A DNA stretch of 26,817 nt from Candidatus Enterococcus ferrettii (GCF_017377655.1 NZ_JAFREL010000033.1:1-26817); one strand, 5' to 3'; shown: positions 20,644 to 26,809, counted from the stretch's first letter. The notes: a model not told the origin generated them from the sequence alone. Program-made: numbers and translations.

Positions 20644-21102
20644 ATGACTATTTTTCTGCAAATCATAACTCCTATAGTGTCTTTGCTGTCTGTGCTTATT
20701 TCATTCTTTCTAGGCAGATGGTCTAAATCAAAGGATGCTCAACGGGATTCAGATATTGAACGGTATACTAAATACTACGTGCCCTTATTCTCTATGTTAG
20801 TCAGGTTTAGTTATCCCAAAACGACCATGTATCAAATGCTCATGGTGCATCAACTAAAAGTCATTGATTTTTTGGAAAGCAATATTATTCATATGTCGTT
20901 AGAAGAAGCTTCGAAGTTTAAAGATATCTATTATCTATCTTTACGCTCATTTGAGTTTTCAACTGGAAATTATCCTGAAAACAAACATTATGTTGAAGAC
21001 TTAGAAATAGTCTTTGAAAATTTTATTTCTATCTCCGAAAAGAAAGCCGCAACCATAGCAACCAGATTAAAGTTAGAGCCAACCATAACAAAGCTCTTAT
21101 AA
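20644..21102 (+). CDS. Plus-strand membrane-anchored protein, unknown (candidate superinfection/defence moron)
   Basis: 152 residues: MTIFLQIITPIVSLLSVLIS is a single N-terminal membrane segment, then GRWSKSKDAQRDSDIERYTK opens a cytoplasmic domain of about 125 residues, mostly helical (VRFSYPKTTMYQMLMVHQLK; EEASKFKDIYYLSLRSFEF). GGTGGTG lies seven bases before the ATG. The gene is AT-rich, opposes its neighbours and has its own promoter, all signs of an added moron. N-terminal membrane anchor plus soluble domain is common in superinfection-exclusion and abortive proteins, but no known family is seen. Confidence 0.75.
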   Translation: MTIFLQIITPIVSLLSVLISFFLGRWSKSKDAQRDSDIERYTKYYVPLFSMLVRFSYPKTTMYQMLMVHQLKVIDFLESNIIHMSLEEASKFKDIYYLSLRSFEFSTGNYPENKHYVEDLEIVFENFISISEKKAATIATRLKLEPTITKLL

Positions 21103-21253
21103 TCTTTTGGTTCCTTGAAATAGATACCCAACTATCATAAAAAATATAAACACCTATACATGCAAAGCCATACGCCGTCGTTATTAACTGTGTTAAACAT
21201 AGAACTACTTCGAAAGGCTGCTCAGCGAGATAGCTTGCTACTTTTTCAAACAT
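21029..21253 (-). CDS. Small membrane protein of the early operon, 3' end antisense to the moron gene
   Basis: 74 residues from ATG 21251-21253, nine bases after GAGGAG. It has two hydrophobic spans, EVVLCLTQLITTAYGFACIG and IIRALLWLALTLIWLLWLRL. The last 25 codons are the complement of the end of the plus-strand gene 20644-21102. One of the two C-termini is thus probably a by-product of the moron insertion. The start and first span look genuine. Function unknown. Confidence 0.58.
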   Translation of the reverse strand: MFEKVASYLAEQPFEVVLCLTQLITTAYGFACIGVYIFYDSWVSISRNQKIIRALLWLALTLIWLLWLRLSFRR

Positions 21254-21268
21254 CTTTTTCAGCTCCTC

Positions 21269-21388
21269 TTATCGCCGTTTGATTCCTTTGATAACATTAG
21301 TAATGAATCTAATTAGAATTTTTAGGAATTCGACTATCCCCAAAGCGAATATAACGTTTGTTAGTGATTTAAAGAAAAACTGAAACAT
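21269..21388 (-). CDS. 39-residue hydrophobic/basic early peptide
   Basis: ATG at 21386-21388, six bases after GGAGGG; stop TAA 21269-21271. Reads MFQFFFKSLTNVIFALGIVE, then FLKILIRFITNVIKGIKRR. A single amphipathic to hydrophobic helix with a basic end, likely membrane-associated. The strong ribosome binding site and tight spacing to both neighbours argue that it is expressed. Similar short peptides occur in Firmicute phage early operons, without a known function. Confidence 0.6.
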   Translation of the reverse strand: MFQFFFKSLTNVIFALGIVEFLKILIRFITNVIKGIKRR

Positions 21389-21405
21389 TATATGCCCTCC
21401 TTAAG

Positions 21406-21576
21406 CTAGTCGTTATCGATTGGCTTTTTTTCTCGTTTATACATGTTTCCACCGCATTCACACACGAACATCAATAGAGCTGTGATAACTCCTGCCTTAA
21501 TGTCTATCACTGTTAAAGCAACCATTCCTAAATTGGTGATCAAGTTGAAAGCTGTTGATTTTCTGACTGGTAACAT
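21406..21576 (-). CDS. 56-residue early membrane protein
   Basis: ATG 21574-21576 with AGGAGG nine bases upstream; TAG 21406-21408. Reads MLPVRKSTAFNLITNLGMVA, LTVIDIKAGVITALLMFVCE, then CGGNMYKREKKPIDND. Two short hydrophobic segments and a polar C-end with CECGG. Very good translation signal; no family known. Part of the chain of small membrane genes between the antirepressor region and the moron. Confidence 0.62.
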   Translation of the reverse strand: MLPVRKSTAFNLITNLGMVALTVIDIKAGVITALLMFVCECGGNMYKREKKPIDND

Positions 21577-21591
21577 TTCACCTGTCCTCCT

Positions 21592-21927
21592 TTACATAGC
21601 CCTCAGCTTGCCTGAGATTCGGCGATTGTATAGTACTTTAGCGTCGTATTCCTCTTTTGCTAACTGAGTTGCTGATCCGTCGTATTCATGCTCATGACCA
21701 CGTTTGCCTACAGGTTTTACGCCGCCATCTTTTAGTACTGTTTGAACATGCTTTTTAGAGCATCCCCAATTGGCAGCAAGTTCGCTAGTAGTAAAGATTG
21801 ATTGTTTAGACTTAGCGAAATAGGTGTTTTCCACTGCTTTTAGTTGTTCGTCATTGTTCTTAGCCATCATTGATCGCAGACCATATAAAATCATTTCTTC
21901 GTGTTCTGTCACTTCCATCATTGGCAT
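21592..21927 (-). CDS. Small HTH protein (excisionase-like fold)
   Basis: 111 residues from ATG 21925-21927 (MPMMEVTEHEEMILYGLRSM), eight bases after AGGAGG. The middle has FTTSELAANWGCSKKHVQTV followed by LKDGGVKPVGKRGHEHEYDG, a MerR/excisionase-like HTH with a basic wing. It could be a directionality factor for the integrase or a regulator. Its place after the antirepressor in the early operon supports either. Which one cannot be decided from sequence. Confidence 0.7.
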   Translation of the reverse strand: MPMMEVTEHEEMILYGLRSMMAKNNDEQLKAVENTYFAKSKQSIFTTSELAANWGCSKKHVQTVLKDGGVKPVGKRGHEHEYDGSATQLAKEEYDAKVLYNRRISGKLRAM

Positions 21928-21939
21928 TAGCGCCACCTC

Positions 21940-22701
21940 CTAGCTAGCTCGTTCCTGTTCAATCATTGGCAAGTAATTTTTTTTCTTCAATGTTTCATAT
22001 AAGAAGATGTGCCCTTTTTGAGTCCATTTCATGCGCGTCTTCACTTGCGGATTGCCGTTTTTGTCCTCATAATCAAATGGTTCGATATGCGTGTACCCTT
22101 TATCCTGGAACTTACTGTACAGCAACCATGTGCCGCTTTGATTGAATTGGATTCCTAATTCATGTAGCAACCTATTAAACGTCACAGCGCTCATGCCGTA
22201 GTTCTTGGCAATCGTACTAACGGTTACCAATCCTTTGTTGTTTAAAATTCGGTCGTAGTAATCCGCCTTTGGCTGCAATTCATTTACTCGCTGCTCAGCA
22301 ATCAAACGTAGTGTTTTTTCTTCTTTCAGCTTGGTGGCTACTTCAATCAGCAAGTCTGGATTATCTAGCAGTTCATCTGTAGCGTACATTCCATGCTTTC
22401 TGATTTGTGGCAATACTTCTGTTGCTAACCAATCCTGGAATTTTTCAGCTAAAGCGTTGTTTGCTTTGAATGCTAGTTTGTAAACCATTGGTTCTGGAAT
22501 AAAATCTCCCATCCCCACTTGTGGGGATGACAGTTTCAAATATTTATTTACTCGCTCCCACCGAACAACTTCATTGCCACTTTTGGCAACTTGAGTAAAT
22601 CCCAAACTTCTTGCTACCGTCTCAACATCAAACAAAGATTCGCCGTTTTCTGTTTTGACCTCTAATTTGAATAGATTGTTTTCGAACTTCTGCGTGTTCA
22701 T
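21940..22701 (-). CDS. Phage antirepressor (BRO-N plus KilAC)
   Basis: 253 residues. Residues 5-105 are a BRO-N domain: GESLFDVETVARSLGFTQVA, RWERVNKYLKLSS, PEPMVYKLAFKANNALAEKF and the WLATEVLPQIRKHGMYAT end. Residues 145-245 are the KilAC domain, with YYDRILNNKGLVTVSTIAKN, YGMSAVTFNRLLHELGIQF and MKWTQKGHIFLYETLKKKNY. GGAGG precedes the ATG. Antirepressors of this type counter CI-like repressors to favour lytic growth. A repressor operator stands 18 bases upstream (22719-22733), so its expression is likely under direct repressor control. Confidence 0.92.
   Translation of the reverse strand: MNTQKFENNLFKLEVKTENGESLFDVETVARSLGFTQVAKSGNEVVRWERVNKYLKLSSPQVGMGDFIPEPMVYKLAFKANNALAEKFQDWLATEVLPQIRKHGMYATDELLDNPDLLIEVATKLKEEKTLRLIAEQRVNELQPKADYYDRILNNKGLVTVSTIAKNYGMSAVTFNRLLHELGIQFNQSGTWLLYSKFQDKGYTHIEPFDYEDKNGNPQVKTRMKWTQKGHIFLYETLKKKNYLPMIEQERAS
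22510..22529. repeat. Perfect palindrome inside the antirepressor gene
   Basis: CATCCCCAC (22510-22518) and GTGGGGATG (22521-22529) with only TT between. As RNA it is a GC-rich hairpin 57 codons into the gene; as DNA it could be a protein-binding site. It encodes SSPQVGMG, so part of it may be constrained by protein sequence. Neither strand has a following T-tract, so it is not a terminator. Confidence 0.7.
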
Positions 22702-22718
22702 TTTTTCCTCCTCTTACT

Positions 22719-22733
22719 ATGATTTATAATCAT
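22719..22733. promoter_or_regulatory. Repressor operator O4, before the antirepressor gene
   Basis: ATGATTTATAATCAT, with ATGATT and AATCAT arms identical to those of O1. It lies between the Cro-like gene and the antirepressor, overlapping a TATGAT hexamer on the minus strand but with no good -35. It may act as a transcription roadblock or cover a weak internal promoter. Confidence 0.75.
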
Positions 22734-22748
22734 ATTGAGCTTAAAAAA

Positions 22749-22961
22749 TTAGACAGGTGCCTTTTCTTTTTTCTCAATACCTAAAATATCATCGCTTGAT
22801 ACACCAAAAAAAATAGCCATTTTAACGATATTGCTAGCGTTCATGGATAAGGGATCTTTTTCCCAATTGCTAATAGACGTTTGAGTAGTTCCAAGTTTCT
22901 CAGCTAATTCACGTTGTGACATTTTTCCTTTTCTAGCTCTTAGCTCAGCAATTCCCACCAT
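22749..22961 (-). CDS. Cro-like regulator (HTH XRE family)
   Basis: 70 residues from ATG 22959-22961 (MVGIAELRARKGKMSQRELA), seven bases after GGAGGAGG; the open frame reaching to 23045 is not used. A classic XRE HTH: MSQRELAEKLGTTQTSISNW, then a helix with NIVKMAIFFGVSSDDILGIE. Divergent from the CI-like repressor and first gene of the early operon, it fits a Cro. It probably binds the same ATGATT operators and shuts off the repressor promoter. Confidence 0.88.
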   Translation of the reverse strand: MVGIAELRARKGKMSQRELAEKLGTTQTSISNWEKDPLSMNASNIVKMAIFFGVSSDDILGIEKKEKAPV

Positions 22962-22992
22962 GCAAATACCTCCTCCCCTTTTGTTTAACCAA

Positions 22993-23021
22993 ACTATAAC
23001 ATGATTTAAAATCATAGTCAA
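22993..23021 (-). promoter_or_regulatory. Early promoter driving the Cro-like gene
   Basis: Minus strand -35 TTGACT (23016-23021), 17-base spacer, -10 TATAGT (22993-22998); each hexamer has one mismatch to consensus. The spacer from 23001 to 23015 is exactly operator O1, so repressor binding would block polymerase directly. Confidence 0.85.
23001..23015. promoter_or_regulatory. Repressor operator O1
   Basis: ATGATTTAAAATCAT: arms ATGATT/AATCAT, complete dyad symmetry around a 3-base centre. It fills the spacer of the early promoter. Confidence 0.85.
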
Positions 23022-23030
23022 TAAAAATAT

Positions 23031-23045
23031 ATGATTTATAGTCAT
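23031..23045. promoter_or_regulatory. Repressor operator O2
   Basis: ATGATTTATAGTCAT, one arm mismatch. Its centre is 30 bp (about three helical turns) from O1 and just upstream of the early -35, which favours cooperative binding on one DNA face. Confidence 0.8.
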
Positions 23046-23101
23046 ATATTTTTAATCACTAGATATTTAGGTAAATGAGCAAAGAAACTTCTCAAACGCA
23101 C

Positions 23102-23116
23102 TTGATTTAAAATCAT
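23102..23116. promoter_or_regulatory. Repressor operator O3
   Basis: TTGATTTAAAATCAT, one arm mismatch. Its first six bases are the -35 of the repressor promoter, so occupancy would give negative autoregulation, or Cro could use it to shut repressor synthesis. Centre-to-centre distance from O2 is 71 bp. Confidence 0.8.
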
Positions 23117-23129
23117 ATCATGATATAAT
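23102..23129 (+). promoter_or_regulatory. Repressor maintenance promoter
   Basis: -35 TTGATT (23102-23107), 16-base spacer, -10 TATAAT (23124-23129), 24 bases before the repressor ATG and its AAGGAGGTG site. Confidence 0.82.
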
Positions 23130-23152
23130 ATTCTTATCAAAGGAGGTGTGAC

Positions 23153-23896
23153 ATGAAAACTATTGGTGCTCGTATACGCGGATTAAGAGAAAAGAAAAAT
23201 ATGACGCAAACAGAACTTTCTGAATATTTAGGCATGAAAACTTATACCACAGTTTCAAAATGGGAAAGTGATGACAATTTCCCTAAAGGTAAAGACCTGA
23301 AAAAGTTGGCAGAACTATTTGGCGTTAGCTCTGATTATTTACTAGGATTAAATCAAGATATCTCTTTCTATTCTATTTCCGCTATCTACAACAAACTAGA
23401 GCCACTTAGACAGAAAAAAGTATACAACTTTGCTGAAACTCAATTGAGGGAGCAAAACAAAGTCATTGATTTGGAAGAAAAACGTAAATATAGAATACAG
23501 AGAACTGCTGAAAAAAGAGGCGTGTTAGGTGCTGGGTTAGGGGTTTCGAACTATTACGAAGACATTTCTGACGAGAGCACTCATGAATGGGATATTATAG
23601 ACATCCCTTCTGACGCTCCAATCAATTTCGATTGGGTATATATAGCTTCTGGAGATTCAATGGAACCTGAATACAAGGACGGAGATTTAGTTTATTGTAA
23701 AGAAATCCCTGAAGGAGAGCGTTCTAACCTTTCTACAGACAAGATATACGTGATCCGGGTAAATGGGTTATCTTATCTCAAAAAAATTCGAGTGACTGAA
23801 AACGGAATGTATTTAGTTTCCTTGAACAGCAAGTACGAAGACATGCTTGTTACAGAGGATGACACTGTGAAGGTTGTTGGAGAGGTGGTGAAGTAA
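23153..23896 (+). CDS. CI/LexA-type repressor with S24 autopeptidase domain
   Basis: 247 residues. N-terminal XRE HTH (residues 5-65): IRGLREKKNMTQTELSEYLG, TTVSKWESDDNFPKGKDLKK. A linker carries the likely cleavage site Ala127-Gly128 (VLGAGLG). The peptidase domain has catalytic Ser169 in ASGDSMEPEYKDGD and Lys210 in LSYLKKIRV. DNA damage and RecA filaments should trigger self-cleavage and induction. It is transcribed from its own promoter with an operator on the -35. The gene is followed after one base by the small membrane gene 23898-24005. Confidence 0.95.
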   Translation: MKTIGARIRGLREKKNMTQTELSEYLGMKTYTTVSKWESDDNFPKGKDLKKLAELFGVSSDYLLGLNQDISFYSISAIYNKLEPLRQKKVYNFAETQLREQNKVIDLEEKRKYRIQRTAEKRGVLGAGLGVSNYYEDISDESTHEWDIIDIPSDAPINFDWVYIASGDSMEPEYKDGDLVYCKEIPEGERSNLSTDKIYVIRVNGLSYLKKIRVTENGMYLVSLNSKYEDMLVTEDDTVKVVGEVVK

Positions 23897-23897
23897 T

Positions 23898-24005
23898 TTG
23901 AAATCAATCTTGAAAGTTCTAATAGTTGCTTTAATGGGTACCGTTTTAATTGTAAAGAAAAATCCTATTATAGATTTCTTTCGTAAACTCCAAAAGAAAA
24001 AGTAA
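23898..24005 (+). CDS. 35-residue membrane peptide coupled to the repressor gene
   Basis: TTG start at 23898-23900, one base after the repressor TAA; the ribosome site AGAGGTGG lies inside the last repressor codons. The peptide is MKSILKVLIVALMGTVLIVK, then KNPIIDFFRKLQKKK: one membrane span with a basic tail. Tight coupling means it is made with the repressor in lysogens. Function unknown; a lysogeny-linked membrane role is possible. Confidence 0.6.
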   Translation: MKSILKVLIVALMGTVLIVKKNPIIDFFRKLQKKK

Positions 24006-24009
24006 AAAC

Positions 24010-24031
24010 GCCCATGCTGTCAAACATGGGC
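24010..24031 (+). terminator. Hairpin at the end of the repressor transcript
   Basis: Stem GCCCATG (24010-24016) / CATGGGC (24025-24031), 8-nt loop, followed by TTCAATCCTTTCC. The T-tract is poor, so termination may be partial and let transcription reach the DUF4352 gene. Confidence 0.5.
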
Positions 24032-24090
24032 TTCAATCCTTTCCCCTAAGGATCTTAAAATAATTATATCAAAAAATAGGAGTGAATTGT

Positions 24091-24681
24091 ATGTCAAAGA
24101 AAAAGATTACGGGCAATGATGGTAAAACGTATGTAATGAAGGAGAAGAAGCCTTTTTACAAGAAAATCTGGTTTTGGATAGTAGTAGTGCTTTTCGTGGC
24201 GATTATCGGTGGTGCTTTAGGCGGTGGCAGTGATGAACCTTCAACAAAGAAAGTGTCTGAAGCTGATTCGACTTCCTCTAATGAAGATAATGCATTAGAC
24301 CAAACATATAGCGTGGGAGACGTTGTTAGCTATAAAGGGTATGAAATCAAAGTTAATAAAGTTGATTACAGCCAAGGTTCTGAGTACATCAAACCTGATG
24401 ATGGCAAGCAATTTGTGGTGGTAAATATTACTATAACGAATAATACTGACAACAAGCAGTCATACAACCCTTTTGATTATAGTTTAAACGCTGATGGCAA
24501 TTCTACATCATTAACTTCTTATATGGAAGGTGTTGACACATTAAACAGTGGTGAACTTGATCCAGGCGCCTCAGTATCTGGAAACTTGGTAGGCAGCGCA
24601 CCGACAGAGGCTACAAGTCTTAAACTCCAATACAAATCCAATTTCTGGAATGATGAAACTGTCGACATTAACTTGAAATAA
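24091..24681 (+). CDS. Membrane-anchored DUF4352 protein between repressor and integrase
   Basis: 196 residues from ATG 24091 (eight bases after AGGAG; an in-frame GTG at 24082 overlaps that site). A cytoplasmic basic N-end is followed by one membrane span, IWFWIVVVLFVAIIGGALGG; no lipobox cysteine is present. A Ser/Thr/Glu-rich linker and an extracellular beta-sandwich, YSVGDVVSYKGYEIKVNKVD to FVVVNITITNNTDNKQSYNP, fit DUF4352. Surface proteins encoded between repressor and integrase in Gram-positive prophages, such as Ltp of Streptococcus phage TP-J34, block superinfection. That role is inference. Confidence 0.82.
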   Translation: MSKKKITGNDGKTYVMKEKKPFYKKIWFWIVVVLFVAIIGGALGGGSDEPSTKKVSEADSTSSNEDNALDQTYSVGDVVSYKGYEIKVNKVDYSQGSEYIKPDDGKQFVVVNITITNNTDNKQSYNPFDYSLNADGNSTSLTSYMEGVDTLNSGELDPGASVSGNLVGSAPTEATSLKLQYKSNFWNDETVDINLK

Positions 24682-24684
24682 ACC

Positions 24685-24723
24685 AAAAACAACCACCCTC
24701 CCCGACCAAAGTTTGAGTGGTTG
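24685..24723 (-). terminator. Minus-strand terminator between DUF4352 gene and integrase
   Basis: Stem CAACCAC (24690-24696) / GTGGTTG (24717-24723), 20-nt loop. On the minus strand five T (24685-24689) follow, so it stops leftward transcripts coming from the attachment side. On the plus strand no T-run follows. It is 61 bases before the integrase start. Confidence 0.6.
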
Positions 24724-24783
24724 CACAGCAAATAAGTGTTTATTTGACGTGCCTTAGTTTAACACAGAAAGGAGATTATGGAT

Positions 24784-25920
24784 ATGGCTACAATAAAAAA
24801 ATACACAAAAAAAAACGGATCGATCGCCTACCAGTTTAACGCATATTTAGGAGTTGATCCGTTGACAGGTAAAAAGAAACGAACAACCAGGCGTGGATTC
24901 AGAACGCAAAAAGAAGCAAAACTAGCGCTTGCAAAATTACAACTAGAAATTGAAGATGTTGGATTTACAAAGCAAGACTTTAGCACCTATAAAGATGTGT
25001 ATGAACTATGGTTTGCGCAATATGTAAATACGGTTAAACCTACTTCTTCAGAGAGAGTAGAACGATATTTCGATCATCAAATCCTGCCTGCTTTCGGCTC
25101 GATGAAACTTAGTAAGATTACGCCTGCTTATTGTCAAAAAGTTGTTAATGACTGGAATGGCTCGTACACTCATCCCGCCCACTTAAAGTCCTATACTTCT
25201 AAAGTTTTTAAGTTTGCAATCAATCATGGCTTGCTGACTGATGATCCTATGGATCGTATTATAATGCCGAAAAAGCAGCGCACTGTAAAGTCAAAAGAAG
25301 ACCAGAACTTCTTGGACAAGCAGCAGCTGAAAGAATTCCTTACGTTGATCAAAGAAAATGAATCCTCTCAAGTTTATACCATGTTTCATGTTTTAGCATA
25401 TACTGGATTACGAAAAAGTGAGTTGTTTGCATTGTCGTGGAGTGATATTGACTTTACATCGGAGTCTTTATCGGTGAATAAAAGCGTAGCAAATTTAAGT
25501 AAAAAAAGGTACATAAGTACAACTAAAACAACTAACTCCGAACGAGTATTATCATTAGATAAAAAGACAATCAGCCTTCTTAAGAAATGGAAACTTGAAC
25601 AAAGAAAAATGTTACTAACGCGAGGTTTACCTGTGAAGTCGGACACTCAGCAATTAATTTTTAGTTCAGAGAAAAATGAAATTTTATATCACTACTATTT
25701 ATCAAAGAAGTTGAATAAGTACCCTGATTATTCTATTACACCACATGGTTTTAGACATACTCATGCATCTTTGTTATTCGAATCCGGCGCTACGCTGAAA
25801 CAAGTTCAGGAACGCTTAGGTCATAGTGACATTTCCACCACTTTAAATATTTACACCCACGTCACTAAAGCAGCAGAAAAAGATGTTGCAATAAATTTCC
25901 AAAAATACTTGGAATCTTAA
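24784..25920 (+). CDS. int: Phage integrase (tyrosine recombinase, Tn916/phage type)
   Basis: 378 residues from ATG 24784 (MATIKKYTKKNGSIAYQFNA), nine bases after AAGGAG; an ATG two codons earlier is too close to that site. It has an arm-type DNA-binding domain (residues 1-55, with RTTRRGFRTQKEAKLALAKL), a core-binding SAM-like domain (about 65-160) and a catalytic domain with Arg210 (YTGLRKSEL), Lys248, His321-x-x-Arg324 (PHGFRHTH), His347 (RLGHSDIST) and Tyr357 (NIYTHV). It integrates and excises the phage at the attachment site just downstream. An AT-rich palindrome CAAATAAGTGTTTATTTG (24729-24746) lies upstream. Confidence 0.96.
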   Translation: MATIKKYTKKNGSIAYQFNAYLGVDPLTGKKKRTTRRGFRTQKEAKLALAKLQLEIEDVGFTKQDFSTYKDVYELWFAQYVNTVKPTSSERVERYFDHQILPAFGSMKLSKITPAYCQKVVNDWNGSYTHPAHLKSYTSKVFKFAINHGLLTDDPMDRIIMPKKQRTVKSKEDQNFLDKQQLKEFLTLIKENESSQVYTMFHVLAYTGLRKSELFALSWSDIDFTSESLSVNKSVANLSKKRYISTTKTTNSERVLSLDKKTISLLKKWKLEQRKMLLTRGLPVKSDTQQLIFSSEKNEILYHYYLSKKLNKYPDYSITPHGFRHTHASLLFESGATLKQVQERLGHSDISTTLNIYTHVTKAAEKDVAINFQKYLES

Positions 25921-25922
25921 TC

Positions 25923-25944
25923 GGGTATTCAAAGGGGGTATTCA
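25923..25944. repeat. Integrase arm-site repeats, left pair
   Basis: Two GGGTATTCA copies at 25923-25931 and 25936-25944, 13 bases apart, starting two bases after the integrase stop. Paired direct repeats next to int are typical of arm-type sites bound by the N-terminal domain. The 400-base stretch 25921-26320 holds these repeats, a second pair, two hairpins and the promoter of the next gene; I see no protein gene in it. Confidence 0.65.
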
Positions 25945-26050
25945 TTTTGTTAACTGCTCTATAAAAACACTGGTATATAAATGTTTTCCAACAAATAATC
26001 AGGATAGTTCTTATCCACACCAGCCGCTTACCTTTAAAGAAAACTAGCGA

Positions 26051-26075
26051 AAAAACGCTTTGTATCAGCGTTTTT
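26051..26075 (+). terminator. Integrase terminator (bidirectional)
   Basis: Perfect stem AAAAACGCT (26051-26059) / AGCGTTTTT (26067-26075), 7-nt loop, five T inside the right arm then ATATTT. The A-run on the left arm gives a T-run on the minus strand too. It lies 130 bases after int, within the attachment region. Confidence 0.75.
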
Positions 26076-26117
26076 ATATTTCATCATGGAACTTAAAACA
26101 CATTGATATGCTAAAAA

Positions 26118-26137
26118 GGGTATTCATAGGGTATTCA
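26118..26137. repeat. Integrase arm-site repeats, right pair
   Basis: GGGTATTCA at 26118-26126 and 26129-26137, 11 bases apart (one helical turn). Same orientation and sequence as the pair at 25923-25944. If the crossover core lies between the two pairs, this would be a complete attP with both arms; if all four copies are on one arm, the core lies further right. Confidence 0.65.
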
Positions 26138-26150
26138 AAAACAAACAAAA

Positions 26151-26182
26151 AGACCACTTTCCAACAAGCCAGTAAGTGGTCT
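26151..26182 (-). terminator. Minus-strand terminator right of the attachment repeats
   Basis: Perfect 9-bp stem AGACCACTT (26151-26159) / AAGTGGTCT (26174-26182), 14-nt loop. On the minus strand it is followed by TTTTGTTTGTTTTTG. It would stop leftward transcription reaching the attachment region. Such a terminator suits the end of the phage late operon in the circular genome, but could also be host DNA. Confidence 0.65.
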
Positions 26183-26262
26183 GAAACTGGAGAAGAGAGG
26201 CAATATCTTTTAATAAGTGCTACAACAAGAAAAAAGACTATTCACTTAATACTTAATTAATC

Positions 26263-26291
26263 TTGCAAAAACGAACGTACGTTTGTATAAT
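26263..26291 (+). promoter_or_regulatory. Promoter with a perfect LexA (SOS) box
   Basis: -35 TTGCAA (26263-26268), 17-base spacer, -10 TATAAT (26286-26291). The spacer contains CGAACGTACGTTTG (26272-26285), a full match to the Firmicute SOS consensus CGAACRNRYGTTYG. LexA bound there would block the promoter, so the following gene should respond to DNA damage. Confidence 0.85.
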
Positions 26292-26320
26292 GATCTAAAA
26301 CGCTAAGAGGAGCGGGTTAT

Positions 26321-26788
26321 ATGAATGATAAATTAACCGTAAAAACATTGATTGAAGATTTAGAACTATTAGAACATATCAAAGAAGCAAAAAACAGGAG
26401 GACAAGTCGTATCTGCTTGGATAATCACTCAGTGTTTGAAAAACAAGAAATGTTAGCTATTGAGAACGAGTTAAACGAACTATATTCTGAATATACTTTT
26501 GAGATTATCTTTGTAATGAGCGGCTTCGGACAAGACCTCATAATTACAAATAAACAGGCAAAAGCTGAATATGATTCTATGCCAAAAACAAGAACCTATG
26601 GAGAGTTGTACAATCTTCTTGTTGAGAAATACGGTATTACTAGAAATTCAAAGTTAAAAGAAAATCCAGACAAAAGTATTAATGATATTCAGTTCAATGA
26701 AATTTTAGATTTTGAACTTAGTTTAAATAAGTTACTCTCTTATGCCTACGATAGAATGGGTTCTTTAGACATTAACAAAAAATTTTAA
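26321..26788 (+). CDS. SOS-regulated gene of unknown function
   Basis: 155 residues from ATG 26321, eight bases after GAGGAG. N-terminal helix LTVKTLIEDLELLEHIKEAK, a short basic part (NRRTSRICLD), an alpha/beta middle (ELYSEYTFEIIFVMSGFGQD), then KTRTYGELYNLLVEKYGITR and an acidic helical end. No recognised family or catalytic motif. Strong SOS box promoter directly upstream. A second gene starts 21 bases after its stop, so it is first of an operon. It may be host DNA beside the attachment site or a phage gene; damage-inducible genes of both kinds exist. Confidence 0.8.
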   Translation: MNDKLTVKTLIEDLELLEHIKEAKNRRTSRICLDNHSVFEKQEMLAIENELNELYSEYTFEIIFVMSGFGQDLIITNKQAKAEYDSMPKTRTYGELYNLLVEKYGITRNSKLKENPDKSINDIQFNEILDFELSLNKLLSYAYDRMGSLDINKKF

Positions 26789-26809
26789 AAACATCTTAGG
26801 AGTGGTCAA

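Noticed and set aside
20439..20726. 95-codon plus-strand open frame overlapping the moron promoter
   Set aside because: It contains the terminator stem and the extended -10 promoter, lacks a ribosome site and overlaps better-supported frames on both strands.
26060..26260. 66-codon plus-strand open frame after the integrase
   Set aside because: It runs through the terminator stem, two GGGTATTCA repeats and a second hairpin; no ribosome binding site. The region is better explained as attachment DNA.
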